DNA of 28,533 nt, from positions 1 through 28,533 of IMG/VR virus record IMGVR_UViG_3300030382_000080. The stretch is one strand, 5' to 3'. Under the pieces are notes generated by a model. It saw only the letters and a program-made list of their open reading frames with translations, did no database searches and was not told the DNA's origin. Made by a program: the position numbers and the translations under genes. Of this stretch, positions 20,879 through 28,533 are shown piece by piece. Origin of the DNA: a virus. Numbering within the stretch: position 1 is the first letter of the stretch; each line of letters begins with the position of its first letter.

Positions 20879-23800
20879 TGAGTGTACAACTAATATTATA
20901 TCCGCAATATTATGATGGCATGTATAATTACTCAAGTTATAGTGCCAATCCTCAATTTCTTGTTAATGGACACTTCCCTCCTGCTTCACTTCCCTCTGTA
21001 GGTAGTTCCTTTACATACGGAACAACAGCAGCAAACCCATTATTAGATGCTCTTATAAATAACCCCCCATCAGTACCAAATACTTGGTATAGTTTTACAA
21101 CTACAGGCTCCCCATGGGTTAATATTGCAGTTCCTCAAGCTGTATCAGGTAATTGCTATTTTAGTGGAGCTTATGTAGGAGCAAACCCCTTTCACACAGG
21201 AATTTATCAAAAAATAACAGGACTTACCGTAGGAGCTGTCTATAAAATTATGATAGACATAACACCATATACATCACTTGGGACTTTGATGATACAGGTA
21301 CGACAAAGTAATTTAGGTTTTATGTCACAAGATAGCTATTCTATAAACGCTTCACTTACTGACATAGAAATAGACTTTACAGCAACAGGCGTAGATCACA
21401 TTATTTTGGTAGATTGGAATGGTGGGGTTGGTGCAGGATATTCCTTGACCATTGATAGTATGAAAGTAAATGCTGCAGGTTCAAATCCATTAGGAGTTTA
21501 CAACGACTTACAAGACGGACAAGTAATATGTGACTTATATGAGAATGAAGACATACCTTTAACTTTAAGTGTTGATGATTTTAAAAATGTGGCTGAAAAA
21601 GTACAATCATATTCAAAGGCGTTTAAACTTCCTGCTACAAAAAGAAACAACCAAATCTTTGATAACATTTTCGAAGTAACAAGAAGTGATACAGGACTTA
21701 ATTTTAATCCTTATGTAAGGACACAATGCGTATTAAAGCAAGATGGCTTTATTTTATTTGAAGGTTATTTAAGACTTATAGATATACAAGATAAAAAAGG
21801 AGAGATAAGCTATAATGTAAATCTTTATTCAGAAGTGGTGGCTTTAAAAGATATATTAGAGGACGCTACATTTACACAATTAGGCTTTGAGGAGTTAAAA
21901 CATACATATAATATAACACAAATTAAAAATAGTTGGGCAGGAGCAGGAATTACTTACTTAAATTCAAATACATCAGGCATAAGAGATGCAGCGACAGTAA
22001 GATATCCATTTGTAGATTGGACACACAAGTACACTTTTGATGGAAGTAACAACCCTGTATTGCCAAATTTAGAAAGTTCATTTAGACCTTTTATAAATAT
22101 AAAGTATTTAGTTGATAGAATATTTACTCAAACTGATTTTCCCTTTACATACACAAGCGCCTTTTTTGAAACTGCTGATTTTGAGAACTTATATATGGAC
22201 TTTAATTGGGGCAATGATTCAAACCCTAATGTCGTATCACTTGGGCTAACAGGTTTAAATGGTGCTACTGTTAATTCCGCTAGTTCTTTTACAAATGTAG
22301 ATTACACTAACTCAAGCGTTTTTCCTGTTGAGTTTGGTTGGGACGACAGCGCCGATAAGTTTATTATTCCTGCAGGTCAAACTAACACAAGTGTTTATTT
22401 TCTTTATGATATTAAGACTTGGGCATTATTAGATGGAACTCTAGATTTTCAATGGCTTTATACACCTTCAGGTGGTACTGCTGTTGCTATGAATCCTAGT
22501 ACACAAACGCTAAATGGAAGAGCATATATTACTTTTTTAGATGATGGGCTTTGGGGTATTGGAGCGGTTGATACTGTTACTGTTCATTATGGGGGGTATT
22601 ATAGCTCAGCTCCGACTTTGACAGTACAAGTGCAAAGCCCAGGCGGTACAGGAGCTGACGCTGTTTTAACAGCCAATGGTAGTTTCCCAGGGACGATTAC
22701 TTCTGTAACTATTGATGACGGAGGACAGAATTATCATGATTTTTCGGATAGGATTTTAATTAATGGCGAAGCGCAGGGAGACGCAATAAATACATATAGT
22801 GGCAGTTTTACGCAGCTAATGAATACAGGTGATACTATGTCGTTACAATGGAAAACAAATGTTACTGCTGCTGCACAGTTCAATAATTTGCCATCTTATA
22901 TAGATGTTGGTGGAATGCAAGGATTGGGGGACGAAGTTCCTGTTAGTGTATCAAGCACAATGTCAATTGTAGGCGAAATAACAAATGGTGTATTCACAAG
23001 CCTAAGAGGTGACTTAGAACAATGGCAATTCCTAAAAGGCTTGATGACTATGTTTAATTTAGTTAGTATTCCTGATCCTGATAATCCTACAAATATTATT
23101 ATAGAACCCTATGCAGATGTCTTTATTAATGACACTTCAAGTGGCGTAACAACTAACTTAACTTTAGCTTCAAGGGGTATTGCTCATGATTGGACTGAAA
23201 AGGTAGATTTATCCGAAATGAAACTAACACCTTTAACAGATTTGAAGAAAAAAACAATATTTAAGTTTGTTGATGATAATGACGACTACCCATTTAATAA
23301 TTACAAAATACAAGTTAATGGTCATTTATACGGAAGTCAAGTTTTTGACGCTACAGATTTTACCTTATTATCAGGAGAAGAAGAAATAGTTGCAGAGCCA
23401 TTTGCAGCAACAGTACCTAAGCCATTAATGACACAATATCCTGATTTAATAGTCCCTGCAATTTATGCGCTAGATGATGATGGGTTGACTGAAGGCTTTG
23501 AAAATGCACCTAGAATATTATACAACAATGGCGTCAAAAGTATAACGAGCTGTACTTACGAGATTCCTGACCAAAATAATGTGTCAGGTATTGCTGCTGA
23601 AGATGAAATTTTACAATTTACTCACTTATCAACTATTCCAAGTTCTTCAGCAACAACGACAGATTTTAATTTTGGAGGGTGTCCTTATCTTGGACTAGGG
23701 GCTACAGCAGTAAATAATCTTTTCACTACATATTGGTCTCCCTATTATTATCAATTATATAATGCTGACACAAGAACTATGACTATTAAAGTTAATTTAA

Positions 23801-23928
23801 GTCCTTCAGATATAAATACTTTTAAGTTTTATGATACAGTAATGATTAAGAACCGACAATTTCGAGTAAATAAAATTGATTACAAACCAAACGACTTAGC
23901 AACCGTTGAATTTATACTTATACCATAA
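20878..23928 (+). CDS. Large tail/baseplate protein with carbohydrate-module-like N-terminus
   Basis: This is the largest protein in the window at 1016 residues. Residues 18-200 look like a jelly-roll carbohydrate-binding module (FHTGIYQKITGLTVGAVYKIMIDITPYT, LTDIEIDFTATGVDHIILVDWNG). Residues 220-360 hold the conserved core (DIPLTLSVDDFKNVAEKVQSYSKAFKLPATKRN, KQDGFILFEGYLRLIDIQDKKGEISYNVNLYSEVVALKDILED). Residues 560-640 have glycine-rich beta repeats like those of gene 1368. The end (LKKKTIFKFVDDNDDYPFNNYK onward) resembles a baseplate hub region. It is likely to form the tail tip and help contact host glycans. The general class is secure; detail is inferred. Confidence 0.6.
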   Translation: MSVQLILYPQYYDGMYNYSSYSANPQFLVNGHFPPASLPSVGSSFTYGTTAANPLLDALINNPPSVPNTWYSFTTTGSPWVNIAVPQAVSGNCYFSGAYVGANPFHTGIYQKITGLTVGAVYKIMIDITPYTSLGTLMIQVRQSNLGFMSQDSYSINASLTDIEIDFTATGVDHIILVDWNGGVGAGYSLTIDSMKVNAAGSNPLGVYNDLQDGQVICDLYENEDIPLTLSVDDFKNVAEKVQSYSKAFKLPATKRNNQIFDNIFEVTRSDTGLNFNPYVRTQCVLKQDGFILFEGYLRLIDIQDKKGEISYNVNLYSEVVALKDILEDATFTQLGFEELKHTYNITQIKNSWAGAGITYLNSNTSGIRDAATVRYPFVDWTHKYTFDGSNNPVLPNLESSFRPFINIKYLVDRIFTQTDFPFTYTSAFFETADFENLYMDFNWGNDSNPNVVSLGLTGLNGATVNSASSFTNVDYTNSSVFPVEFGWDDSADKFIIPAGQTNTSVYFLYDIKTWALLDGTLDFQWLYTPSGGTAVAMNPSTQTLNGRAYITFLDDGLWGIGAVDTVTVHYGGYYSSAPTLTVQVQSPGGTGADAVLTANGSFPGTITSVTIDDGGQNYHDFSDRILINGEAQGDAINTYSGSFTQLMNTGDTMSLQWKTNVTAAAQFNNLPSYIDVGGMQGLGDEVPVSVSSTMSIVGEITNGVFTSLRGDLEQWQFLKGLMTMFNLVSIPDPDNPTNIIIEPYADVFINDTSSGVTTNLTLASRGIAHDWTEKVDLSEMKLTPLTDLKKKTIFKFVDDNDDYPFNNYKIQVNGHLYGSQVFDATDFTLLSGEEEIVAEPFAATVPKPLMTQYPDLIVPAIYALDDDGLTEGFENAPRILYNNGVKSITSCTYEIPDQNNVSGIAAEDEILQFTHLSTIPSSSATTTDFNFGGCPYLGLGATAVNNLFTTYWSPYYYQLYNADTRTMTIKVNLSPSDINTFKFYDTVMIKNRQFRVNKIDYKPNDLATVEFILIP

Positions 23929-24785
23929 TGGCAACAGTACCCTATAGAAAAGGCTATACAATAGCCCCTTATGAAATATCCGCTCTTGGAATTGTAACAT
24001 TTACTGATGGCACAAATACAGGCATAATACCTAACCAAGTACAATGTGAAGCCTATGGATATACTTATGACGAAGAGCAGAGAGTTTGTAGAGCGCAAAC
24101 TTTTACGCCTAAAATATCTAAGGCGATGGACAATGTTAATAATACTATAAGAGGTAATAACAATGACTTAGGAATGGGAATAAATAATAGTATAGTTGTT
24201 GGCGAGAACAACAGTATTAAAGGTATATCAAGAAACAATATTGTAGTAGGTAATGCAAATGAAATTGTAAAAGGGATAAATAACTCAGTTGTATTAGGGA
24301 CTTTAGGAGAAGTAACAACAGAAAACTCTATAGTCTTAGGAGCAAATAACACAGCTAGTGATATTTTAGGGGAAAGGCAAAGTATTCAATTAATATATGG
24401 AAGACAAACAACTGACAATAGTACAGTTGATGCTTATTTAAACAATACTTCAGGTAGTTATTTTGAAGTGCCTGAAGATAGTGCTATTTATTTTCAATCA
24501 GAAACTTTAGCACTTAGAGTAGGTGGAACAGCAGGTGGAAGTGTAGGTGATTTTAAGTCTTGGGTTGAAAGGGGAGTAGTGCTTAATGTAGGCGGAACAC
24601 TTAGTATAGATAGATCAAGAACCTCACCTGCTAGTTCAGGAACAACAACAGGGTGGAGTCCTATTAACTCAGTATCAGGAAGTAATTTTTTACAAACAGT
24701 AAAAGGGGCAACAAATATGACAATATCTTGGGTAAGTAATATAAGAATAACACAAATGAAACCAAGAGGGGGGTTTCCTTCTTAG
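23928..24785 (+). CDS. YadA-head-like tail fibre/receptor-binding protein
   Basis: The 285-residue protein has residues 75-145 made of YadA-head-type beta-roll repeats (NNSIVVGENNSIKG, NNIVVGNANEIVKG, NNSVVLGTLGEV, ENSIVLGANNTA). In trimeric autotransporter adhesins these repeats form a compact left-handed beta roll. The start (MATVPYRKGYTIAPYE) and the end (GTTTGWSPINSVSGSNF...) probably give attachment and tip domains. It lies between the large tail protein and the tape measure gene. A trimeric tail fibre that binds the receptor is the best reading. Confidence 0.7.
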   Translation: MATVPYRKGYTIAPYEISALGIVTFTDGTNTGIIPNQVQCEAYGYTYDEEQRVCRAQTFTPKISKAMDNVNNTIRGNNNDLGMGINNSIVVGENNSIKGISRNNIVVGNANEIVKGINNSVVLGTLGEVTTENSIVLGANNTASDILGERQSIQLIYGRQTTDNSTVDAYLNNTSGSYFEVPEDSAIYFQSETLALRVGGTAGGSVGDFKSWVERGVVLNVGGTLSIDRSRTSPASSGTTTGWSPINSVSGSNFLQTVKGATNMTISWVSNIRITQMKPRGGFPS

Positions 24786-24806
24786 GAATACTATAAAATA
24801 AACGAC

Positions 24807-26618
24807 ATGGCAGAAGTATTAGAATTAGAAGTAAAATCAAATATAGGCGAAGCAACATCAGATGCAAAGGGGTTAGCTAGTGAGTTTCAATTCATGGGGG
24901 TTTCTTTAAATTCTCTTAATGCAGGTTTTGCATCAATGGCAAAAGTTGCGAAGGCTTCTTTTGCAACTGTTAGGGCAGGAATGATTAGCACAGGAATTGG
25001 AGCATTAGTTGTGGGTATTGGAAGTTTAGTCGCTTGGTTTACAAAAACTAAAAAAGGAGCAGAAGCCTTAACAAGAGTATTCACAGGAATAAGTGCAGCA
25101 GTTAATGTTATAGTTGATAGAATCTCAAAATTTGGAGGCGCTATTGCTAAGTTGTTTAGTGGAGATGTCAAAGGTGCTTTTAATGAGATGAAAGGTACTC
25201 TTTCAGGGATAGGCGATGAAATGGTAAGGGAGATACAATTAGCAGTTGAATTAGAAGCTCAATTACAAGGCTTAGTAGATAGAGAACGAGATTTGAATGT
25301 TGAAACAGCACAACGTAGAGCAGAGATTGAGGAATTAAAAATGGTTGCTGAAGATGTTACCAAGTCTGAAGAAGAAAGATTAGACGCAGCAGAAAGGGCT
25401 TTTGAAATAGAGAATAATCTTTTACAAGCTAGAGTAGCAAACGCTGAAGAGGCAGTACGAATACAACAGCAGCAAATGGAACTGTCTGAAAATATGGCTG
25501 CTGACTTAGATGAACTAGCTCAGAAAGAAATAGCTCTTGCTACTATAAGACAAGAAAGTGCAACAAAACAAATTGAATTAAATAATAAAATCAATGCTAT
25601 AAAAGCTCAAACTGAAGCAAAAGAAAAGGCGGCTTATCAAAGATGGGTACAAAGAGAAAATTCAAGAATAGCTAAACAGAACCAAACTGTTATATCATTT
25701 AATAAAATGCGTAGGGAAGAAGCTTTAAAGACTTTGACGAGTGACAGGGCAAGAGAAATAACACAAGCTAATTGGAAAAGAGATGAAAGAGAGAAGCTAA
25801 TTATGGACACAGTTAGGAAAGGTAAGTTAAGAGATAAACTGATAGCTGAGAATTTTACTTTTCACCAAATGGAGTTAGATAGAATTGAAGATAAATGGGA
25901 GGATATTCGTGAAGAAAATAGGAAGAAAAAAGCTGCTGATTTATTAGCTATTCAAAATGAAACAATTGTAATGGAAATTGAGAACGAAAGAATGAAGGCT
26001 GATAAGCTATTGGAAATACAAAAAGAGTTAGAGTTAAAAGAAGTTGAGGGAAGAACTGATACCGAAGTGCTTAAAGCAGCTATTGAGGATAAATATAGAG
26101 CAATCCATAAAAAGAAAGATGATAAGAGAGCAAAAGAAGACAAAGATAGAGATGACGCAGTCAATAAACATAAAGAACAAGCCTTTATGAATGTATTAGG
26201 GGCAGTAGGAGCTTTAGCAGGAGAAAATAGCGCATTAGGGAAGGGGGTTGCAGCAGCACAAATTGTATATAATACTCAGCAAGGAATTATGGCAGCTATG
26301 GGAGCAACTTCGGTTGCTGATAAATTATTACCATACCCTGTAAGACTTGCAAACGCAATTGCAACAGGAGTGATGGGAGCAATAGCCTTAAAGAAGGTTA
26401 TGTCTACTGATCCTATGGGTGGTGGTGCGTCAGCAGGTGGTGGTGGTGGTGGGGCAGTATCAGCAGGAGCAACAGCACCGTCAAGTCAAATGATGTCAGG
26501 AACTTTTGATATAAGCGGAGGGGAAGCCCCTGAAGCTATGAGAGCTTACGTTGTAACTGATGAAATGTCTAACAGTCAGAATCAATTAGCTAATATAAGA
26601 CGTAGAGCAACAATTTAA
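24807..26618 (+). CDS. Tail tape measure protein
   Basis: The 603-residue protein has a hydrophobic segment at about 59-79 (MISTGIGALVVGIGSLVAWF), a long coiled coil (about 140-460, many E/K/Q/R heptads), then a second hydrophobic part (about 465-535) and a Gly/Ala/Ser-rich stretch (GGGASAGGGGGG), ending with AYVVTDEMSNSQNQLANIRRRATI. This is the layout of tape measure proteins, which set tail length. By the usual rule of about 0.15 nm per residue it predicts a tail near 90 nm. It follows the fibre gene by 21 bases. Confidence 0.8.
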   Translation: MAEVLELEVKSNIGEATSDAKGLASEFQFMGVSLNSLNAGFASMAKVAKASFATVRAGMISTGIGALVVGIGSLVAWFTKTKKGAEALTRVFTGISAAVNVIVDRISKFGGAIAKLFSGDVKGAFNEMKGTLSGIGDEMVREIQLAVELEAQLQGLVDRERDLNVETAQRRAEIEELKMVAEDVTKSEEERLDAAERAFEIENNLLQARVANAEEAVRIQQQQMELSENMAADLDELAQKEIALATIRQESATKQIELNNKINAIKAQTEAKEKAAYQRWVQRENSRIAKQNQTVISFNKMRREEALKTLTSDRAREITQANWKRDEREKLIMDTVRKGKLRDKLIAENFTFHQMELDRIEDKWEDIREENRKKKAADLLAIQNETIVMEIENERMKADKLLEIQKELELKEVEGRTDTEVLKAAIEDKYRAIHKKKDDKRAKEDKDRDDAVNKHKEQAFMNVLGAVGALAGENSALGKGVAAAQIVYNTQQGIMAAMGATSVADKLLPYPVRLANAIATGVMGAIALKKVMSTDPMGGGASAGGGGGGAVSAGATAPSSQMMSGTFDISGGEAPEAMRAYVVTDEMSNSQNQLANIRRRATI

Positions 26619-26641
26619 AAATCAAATAAATATTAATTAAA

Positions 26642-26651
26642 TCTATTATAT
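26642..26651 (+). promoter_or_regulatory. Late promoter-like motif TCTATTATAT, copy 4
   Basis: The core ends 3 bases before the protease ATG at 26655, in the 36-base gap after the tape measure gene. As with copy 2, a -10-like reading predicts a leaderless mRNA. The protein's conserved start (MPCEQCENG) argues that the ATG is genuine. Confidence 0.65.
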
Positions 26652-26654
26652 AAT

Positions 26655-27377
26655 ATGCCTTGTGAACAATGTGAAAACGGAAAAGTAAAATGGGGAAAGA
26701 CAGGAAGCTGTGAATACGATTCAATAGCTGAATGCGAAGAAGCCAATAAAGACTATTACGAAAAAACTACATCTATTACTTCAATTGTAGAATTGGTAAT
26801 TGATGATGAAAGCCAAGAGTTGGCAATTGATGCGATAAGCCTTGTGTCAGCACCTGCCATAGAAGAAGATATGGTGTTTTTTGGGAAAGAGAAAAACAAC
26901 TTGACTTTTGCTAAAGTAGATAAAGAAAAGCGTATGCTAGTTTCACCTGCTTTAATCCCTAATAAAAATATTTTCAGATATGATCCAAATACGGATTCAG
27001 AATACTATGTCTATTTTAGCCCTGAAACCGTAAGAAAGGCTAGTGAATTATACTTAAAACATAATAATCATCATAAAGCTACTTATGAACATCAAGACAG
27101 AGTATCAGGAGTATTGACTGTTGAATCTTGGATTAAAGAAGGTGATATGGATAAGTCAAAACTTTATGGCTATAACTTGCCTAATGGCACTTGGTTTGTG
27201 AAAATGCGGATAGACAATGATGAACTATGGTCTAAGATCAAGGACGGTGAACTTAAAGGACTATCCATTGAAGGATATTTCACTAATAAGTTTGAAGCTA
27301 TGCAGCAAAAACAAGCAACAACAGAAGAAATACTATCAGCTCTTAATGAGATAATAAGAGAAAATCAAATAAAGTAA
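26655..27377 (+). CDS. XkdF-like prohead serine protease
   Basis: The 240-residue protein begins with a CxxC-bearing knuckle (PCEQCENGKVKW...C) and holds the protease core from about residue 45: AIDAISLVSAPAIEEDMVFF, SPALIPNKNIFRYDP, KATYEHQDRVSGVLTVESWI with likely catalytic H146, and GELKGLSIEGYF with likely catalytic S204. This matches the XkdF-like phage serine protease family, which cleaves scaffold and capsid proteins during head maturation. The scaffold and capsid genes follow directly. Confidence 0.8.
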   Translation: MPCEQCENGKVKWGKTGSCEYDSIAECEEANKDYYEKTTSITSIVELVIDDESQELAIDAISLVSAPAIEEDMVFFGKEKNNLTFAKVDKEKRMLVSPALIPNKNIFRYDPNTDSEYYVYFSPETVRKASELYLKHNNHHKATYEHQDRVSGVLTVESWIKEGDMDKSKLYGYNLPNGTWFVKMRIDNDELWSKIKDGELKGLSIEGYFTNKFEAMQQKQATTEEILSALNEIIRENQIK

Positions 27378-27384
27378 TAACTAT

Positions 27385-27394
27385 TCTATTATAT
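27385..27394 (+). promoter_or_regulatory. Late promoter-like motif TCTATTATAT, copy 5
   Basis: The core lies 22 bases before the scaffold ATG at 27417, leaving room for a short A-rich leader (CCTAAAAAAGAAACT). This would drive the scaffold, capsid and tail-tube genes, ending at the terminator at 1289-1316 on the circle. Confidence 0.65.
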
Positions 27395-27416
27395 AACAGA
27401 ACCTAAAAAAGAAACT

Positions 27417-28094
27417 ATGGACTTAAAAGAACAAATATTAGTAGCACTTGGCTTAAACAAAGCTGAAGACACAATTAAATTAGAATGGCAGTCTAAAAGC
27501 GAAGATGGAACAATCTTTGTATCTACTGCTGAAGAACTAGAAGCAGGGGTAGACATCTCAGTCCTAACCGAAGATGGCACTACAATACCTTTGCCTGTTG
27601 GAACGTATAAAACGGACACAGGCGTTAGCTTTAGAGTTGAAGAAGAAGGTGTAGTTGCTGAGGTAATTGAATCAGAAACAGAAGAAAAAGAAACAGTTGA
27701 AGAAGTTGAAGCAGCTAAAGAAGATGAAGATTATGAAGAAGAAGCAGATGTTGGCGATTGGAAAGGAATGGAAAAAAGGATTGAGAATCTTGAAATAGCG
27801 GTTGCAAAACTTAAAGAAGCTAAAGAAGGTGGTGATGACGAAGTTGAAGAAATGGCAGAAGAAGTGTCTGACAAACCTAAGTCAATCAAGACAACAGAAA
27901 CAGTTGAATTTTCAGCAGAAGAAGTAGCAGCAATAAAAGCTGAGAATGAAAAACTTAAAACGGAGTTAGCAGAAAGTCCTGCTGAAGCACCTATCAACAC
28001 AAATAAATTTAGTTCGGAAAGACCTGAACTAACTAAAAAACAATACAACAAGTTATCTAGACAAGAAAGATTCTTGCATAACTTAAATAAATAA
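27417..28094 (+). CDS. Head scaffolding protein
   Basis: The 225-residue protein is strongly acidic, with a Glu-rich middle (EKETVEEVEAAKEDEDYEEE), predicted coiled coils (MEKRIENLEIAVAKLKEAKE; AAIKAENEKLKTELAE) and a basic carboxy end (PELTKKQYNKLSRQERFLHNLNK). Acidic coiled-coil proteins between protease and capsid genes are typical scaffolds, whose basic ends bind the capsid protein. It is followed by the capsid gene after 25 bases. Confidence 0.75.
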   Translation: MDLKEQILVALGLNKAEDTIKLEWQSKSEDGTIFVSTAEELEAGVDISVLTEDGTTIPLPVGTYKTDTGVSFRVEEEGVVAEVIESETEEKETVEEVEAAKEDEDYEEEADVGDWKGMEKRIENLEIAVAKLKEAKEGGDDEVEEMAEEVSDKPKSIKTTETVEFSAEEVAAIKAENEKLKTELAESPAEAPINTNKFSSERPELTKKQYNKLSRQERFLHNLNK

Positions 28095-28119
28095 TAATAA
28101 CTTTAAAAAATAAAAAATT

Positions 28120-28533
28120 ATGGCATTTAGTGTAACATCAAATTTCGCAGGGAAAGCAGCAGGATTTTATATCGCCGCGGCTTTAAAAGAAGCGAAAAGT
28201 TTAGACTACTTAACGCAAATAAATAATGTGCGTTATAAGTCTAACATTCAATCAATGGCGAACGCAAATATGGTAAGGAATGCAGAATGCGACTTTACTG
28301 ATTATGGAACTCTCACAATGACTGAGAAGGTACTCGAAGTAAAACCGCTACAAATCAATATTGATTTATGTAAGCAAAATTTAGTTTCAAGCTGGGAATC
28401 GCTTGAGATGTCAGGAGCTTATGGCAACCCACCAGCTTCATTTGAAGATTATGTAATCTCTTACATGGGTGGTATTATTGCTGACCAAGTAGAAACTGAT
28501 ATATGGCAGGGGAATGATGGAAATGGAGAATTA
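28120..28533 (+). CDS. Major capsid protein, N-terminal part (3' end cut by window edge)
   Basis: An open frame of 138 codons runs from the ATG at 28120 to the last base without a stop, starting MAFSVTSNFAGKAAGFYIAA. Its last 31 residues repeat the first 31 residues of the frame at the window start except for Tyr versus Phe. It has the A-rich AAAAATTATGG leader and follows the scaffold gene, as expected for the capsid gene. The rest is at 1-614. The 95-base overlap makes one 310-residue protein if the genome is circular. Confidence 0.85.
   Translation, partial: MAFSVTSNFAGKAAGFYIAAALKEAKSLDYLTQINNVRYKSNIQSMANANMVRNAECDFTDYGTLTMTEKVLEVKPLQINIDLCKQNLVSSWESLEMSGAYGNPPASFEDYVISYMGGIIADQVETDIWQGNDGNGEL
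28439..28533. repeat. Right copy of 95-base terminal near-duplication
   Basis: This matches bases 1-95 in exact register with four substitutions, described at the left copy. The match runs precisely to the last base, which fits an assembly overlap better than an internal gene duplication. Confidence 0.9.

Noticed and set aside
23745-23775. CTATTATTATC and ATTATATAATG inside the large tail gene, like the late motif
   Set aside because: The 10-base core is not intact and the site is inside a coding region with no gene start close by.
26417-26460. GGT-rich tract as a tandem repeat element
   Set aside because: It encodes a poly-glycine linker in the tape measure protein and is low-complexity coding sequence.
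1-28533. Prophage or lysogeny functions, integrase, attachment site, CRISPR array, insertion sequence
   Set aside because: No tyrosine or serine recombinase, repressor, transposase, or regularly spaced repeats were seen; the ParB-domain protein is not joined by ParA.

Overview
The window looks like the almost complete genome of a small virulent tailed phage (siphovirus-type) of a marine Bacteroidetes, probably a flavobacterium. All genes lie on the + strand, the DNA is AT-rich, gaps are very short, and ATGA or stop/start overlaps are frequent. The host assignment rests on four things: a Bacteroidetes-type promoter (TTG-N20-TATCTTTG) before the early genes, A-rich leaders without Shine-Dalgarno sequences, a DUF3127-type SSB substitute, and a signal peptide ending in SASA/QF. 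No integrase, repressor, tRNA, CRISPR array or insertion sequence was seen.

The first and last 95 bases are the same stretch of the major capsid gene with four substitutions, three of them synonymous. The simplest reading is a circular or circularly permuted genome of about 28.4 kb, opened inside the capsid gene, with the two ends drawn from slightly different strains. Joined, the capsid protein would be 310 residues.

Layout: 1-5641 holds the end of the capsid gene, a tail-tube-like protein, small structural proteins, a LamG-like protein, the portal with a long C-terminal extension, and a connector. 5641-7786 is a lysis and accessory block with several tiny membrane proteins, a DUF5675 protein, an exported beta-barrel-like protein and a metallophosphoesterase. 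7787-7969 is the main non-coding region, with stacked inverted repeats and the early promoter. 7970-13959 carries early and middle genes: an annealing-type protein, an SSB substitute, a DnaA domain IV-like protein, a helix-turn-helix initiator, NinG, a sigma-factor-like protein and small zinc-knuckle proteins. 13989-16982 has a ParB-like protein, a TET-associated-type glycosyltransferase and both terminase subunits. 17085-26618 is the tail module, with a -1 frameshift in the tail assembly chaperone, a YadA-like fibre and the tape measure. 26655-28533 holds the prohead protease, the scaffold and the start of the capsid gene.

The most interesting system is regulatory. A 10-base core, TCTATTATAT, occurs five times, each 3-22 bases before the first gene of a late block (gene 1368, ParB/terminase, tail, protease, scaffold/capsid). 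A phage sigma-like protein is encoded at 12287. I infer a phage-specific late regulon, with some late mRNAs leaderless. The phage has no polymerase or helicase of its own and seems to recruit the host replisome through DnaA-like and helix-turn-helix initiators.
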